From NCBI GenBank assembly GCA_035299025.1, contig DATGXK010000007.1, positions 434,001 through 498,000 on the forward strand: a DNA stretch of 64,000 nucleotides, given 5' to 3'. The stretch is from Leadbetterella sp035299025. GTDB lineage: Bacteria; Bacteroidota; Bacteroidia; Cytophagales; Spirosomataceae. Below, one piece after another: positions 62,534-64,000 of this stretch; positions within the stretch are counted from its first letter, which is position 1; every line of letters starts with the position of its first letter. A program made the position numbers and the translations under genes. The notes below the pieces were generated by a model. It was given only the letters and a program-made list of their open reading frames with translations, searched no databases and was not told the origin of the DNA.

Positions 62534-63568
62534 ATGCCAGAAGATAGTATAGAACATATTGATTTTAAGGATTTAAACGCAAGAGCCATATCGCAGCCTC
62601 TTGTAAAACACATTTACACAGCCGATCCTTCGGCACATGTGTTCGATGGGAAAATTTACATTTACCCTTCGCATGATGTCGATGCGGGCGAAGCTTTCGA
62701 CGATCTCGGAAGTCACTTTGCCATGGAAGATTACCACGTAATTTCAATGGATTCTATTGACAGCGAAGCCATAGACAATGGATGTGCTTTACATGTAAAT
62801 GATGTACCCTGGGCCGATAAACAAATGTGGGCACCTGATGCAAACGAGAAAGACGGTAAGTACTATCTTTTCTTTCCAGCGAAAGCCCATGACGGCATAT
62901 TTAGAATTGGCGTTGCGGTGAGCGAATCACCCGTAGGGCCATTTATCGCCCAGCCAGAGCCCATAAAAGGAAGCTTTTCGATAGATCCTGCTGTATTTAG
63001 GGATGACGATGGTTCTTATTACATGTATTTTGGCGGAATTTGGGGCGGTCAGTTACAACGATGGAGAAATGGGAAATTTAATTCAGATTCTCCCGAAAGT
63101 CCTACAGCTCATTTACCAGCCGACAACGAACCAGCCTTATGTCCGAAAGTCGCCCGAATGACAGAAGATTTACTCGAATTTGCACATGAAGCCAAAGACC
63201 TTCTGATTTTGGATGAAAATGGCCAAGCTTTGCTCAATGGTGACAATGAAAGAAGATTCTTTGAAGCGGCTTGGATGCACAAGTACAATGGAAAGTATTA
63301 CTTCTCTTATTCTACCGGAGATACGCATTTTATCTGTTACGCCATTGGAGATAATCCTTATGGGCCTTTTACTTATGCAGGAAGAATTCTCGAACCTGTA
63401 GTGGGCTGGACCTCGCACCATTCTATCTGTGAAGTTGCCGGTAAATGGTATCTATTTTACCATGACTCAAGTCTTTCAGAAGGCGTTACTCATTTGAGAA
63501 GCGTAAAAGTAGCTGAAATTACTTATGATGCTGATGGTAAAATAAATACTTTGGTGCCATACAAGTGA
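62534..63568 (+). CDS. GH43 family beta-xylosidase/alpha-L-arabinofuranosidase, cytoplasmic
   Basis: The protein has 344 residues with no signal peptide. It is a five-bladed GH43 propeller: general base Asp31 in YTADPSAHVFDGKIY, pKa-modulating Asp in SIDPAVFRDDDGSYYMYFG near 153, and acid Glu in RRFFEAAWMHKYNGKYYFS near 246. The second half YGPFTYAGRILE and GWTSHHSICEVAGKWYLFYH carries the conserved late His. It should trim imported xylo- or arabinoxylo-oligomers in the cytoplasm. Together with the symporter upstream it completes the pathway. Confidence 0.92.
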   Translation: MPEDSIEHIDFKDLNARAISQPLVKHIYTADPSAHVFDGKIYIYPSHDVDAGEAFDDLGSHFAMEDYHVISMDSIDSEAIDNGCALHVNDVPWADKQMWAPDANEKDGKYYLFFPAKAHDGIFRIGVAVSESPVGPFIAQPEPIKGSFSIDPAVFRDDDGSYYMYFGGIWGGQLQRWRNGKFNSDSPESPTAHLPADNEPALCPKVARMTEDLLEFAHEAKDLLILDENGQALLNGDNERRFFEAAWMHKYNGKYYFSYSTGDTHFICYAIGDNPYGPFTYAGRILEPVVGWTSHHSICEVAGKWYLFYHDSSLSEGVTHLRSVKVAEITYDADGKINTLVPYK

Positions 63569-63678
63569 GTGGAGGAATCTTGTCAAAAATTGGCTTGTTT
63601 ATCGTCATAATTTTCACCGATTTTCGACCAATTGATAGGATATTTTATTGATTTTTTTAAATAAAAAGAACATATTTT

Positions 63679-64000
63679 ATGAAGAATAATAAATACACAG
63701 TTCTCATTTCAGGAATTCTGTTTTTCAATTTCTCATTCACATCTGCTCAAACCACCCTGAAAGAAGCTTATAAAGATGCCTTCAAAATAGGTGTGGCCGT
63801 AAATGACGAAATAGTTTCGGGTAAAGACAAAGCCTCACAGGATATTGTGGTAAAGCATTTCAATACCATCACGCTCGAAAACTCAATGAAGGCGGCTCTC
63901 ATAAATCCGAAGCCCAGTGTTTTTGAATACGGTCCAGCCGATGCATTTATAGATTTCGGCAAAAAAAACAACATGTTTATCATTGGTCATACACTGGCAT
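63679..64000 (+). CDS. second GH10 endo-xylanase, cut by window end
   Basis: The frame is open from an ATG at 63679 to the edge, 107 codons. The signal peptide is VLISGILFFNFSFTSAQ. The start of a GH10 domain follows: KIGVAVNDEIVSGKDKA, HFNTITLENSMKAALINPKP, then DFGKKNNMFIIGHTLA, which aligns with GHTLVWHSQ of the first xylanase. The catalytic Glu residues lie beyond the window. Its pattern differs enough from the first enzyme to suggest different product or side-chain preference. Confidence 0.92.
   Translation, partial: MKNNKYTVLISGILFFNFSFTSAQTTLKEAYKDAFKIGVAVNDEIVSGKDKASQDIVVKHFNTITLENSMKAALINPKPSVFEYGPADAFIDFGKKNNMFIIGHTLA

Overview
The window looks like chromosome from a Bacteroidota bacterium, most likely of the order Cytophagales. 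Signs are a SusC/SusD pair, many Sec and lipoprotein signal peptides, an abundance of glycoside hydrolases, LytS/LytTR and AraC regulators, and promoters with the Bacteroidota -7 box TAnnTTTG. The genus cannot be fixed from this sequence alone. No rRNA, tRNA, insertion sequence or CRISPR array was seen.

Region 1 (1-16 kb) is patchy and repeat-rich. It starts with a cut-off PepSY-like lipoprotein. A decayed copy of a WYL-domain regulator and its intact copy lie on either side of a very large FG-GAP/Ig-like secreted protein. A 21-bp tandem repeat follows, ahead of a small helical protein gene. Next comes a visibly AT-richer stretch (about 6.6-10.9 kb) with a DUF2779 nuclease fusion, a SLATT two-membrane-segment protein and a RelA/SpoT-type nucleotidyltransferase. 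A decayed copy of the 3' end of the small gene, with its hairpin, lies between the SLATT and RelA/SpoT genes, so the nuclease/SLATT pair sits between two copies of that sequence. This is the best candidate for an acquired defence-type module. After it come a truncated SRAP gene running into an 8-bp repeat array, an AlkA-type glycosylase, an SDR epimerase, a tail-fibre-like secreted protein and a potassium channel.

Region 2 (16.5-32.5 kb) holds DUF2200, SusD/SusC, a Bcr/CflA MFS exporter, an esterase, a cupin pseudogene, a gluconate-2-dehydrogenase-subunit-3/GMC oxidoreductase pair, a GxxExxY protein, an Ldh-family reductase and an Ig-like alpha/beta hydrolase. It also has a TauE/SafE permease whose promoter lies inside a ModE-type operator; a single-domain ModE gene is next to it.

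Region 3 (32.8-50 kb) is regulator-rich: AraC regulator, GH5 and GH127 hydrolases, a type-B carboxylesterase, DinB, Crp/Fnr, GNAT, and a PepSY / histidine kinase / LytTR operon in which the kinase frame has an amber codon at position 3. Upstream of that operon is the frameshifted remnant of what looks like an outer-membrane barrel gene. Three paralogous predicted beta-barrel proteins follow, interleaved with two AraC regulators and an aldo/keto reductase.

Region 4 (50.3-64 kb) is a plant-polysaccharide region: a GH35-type beta-galactosidase, a mosaic dehydrogenase-like/HEAT/cytochrome c/discoidin protein, a GH78 rhamnosidase, and a xylan cluster of two GH10 xylanases, a GPH sugar symporter and a GH43 enzyme. 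The enzymes suggest extracytoplasmic cleavage of arabinoxylan or pectin-like glycans, symport of short products and cytoplasmic completion by GH43. The second GH10 gene runs off the window end.
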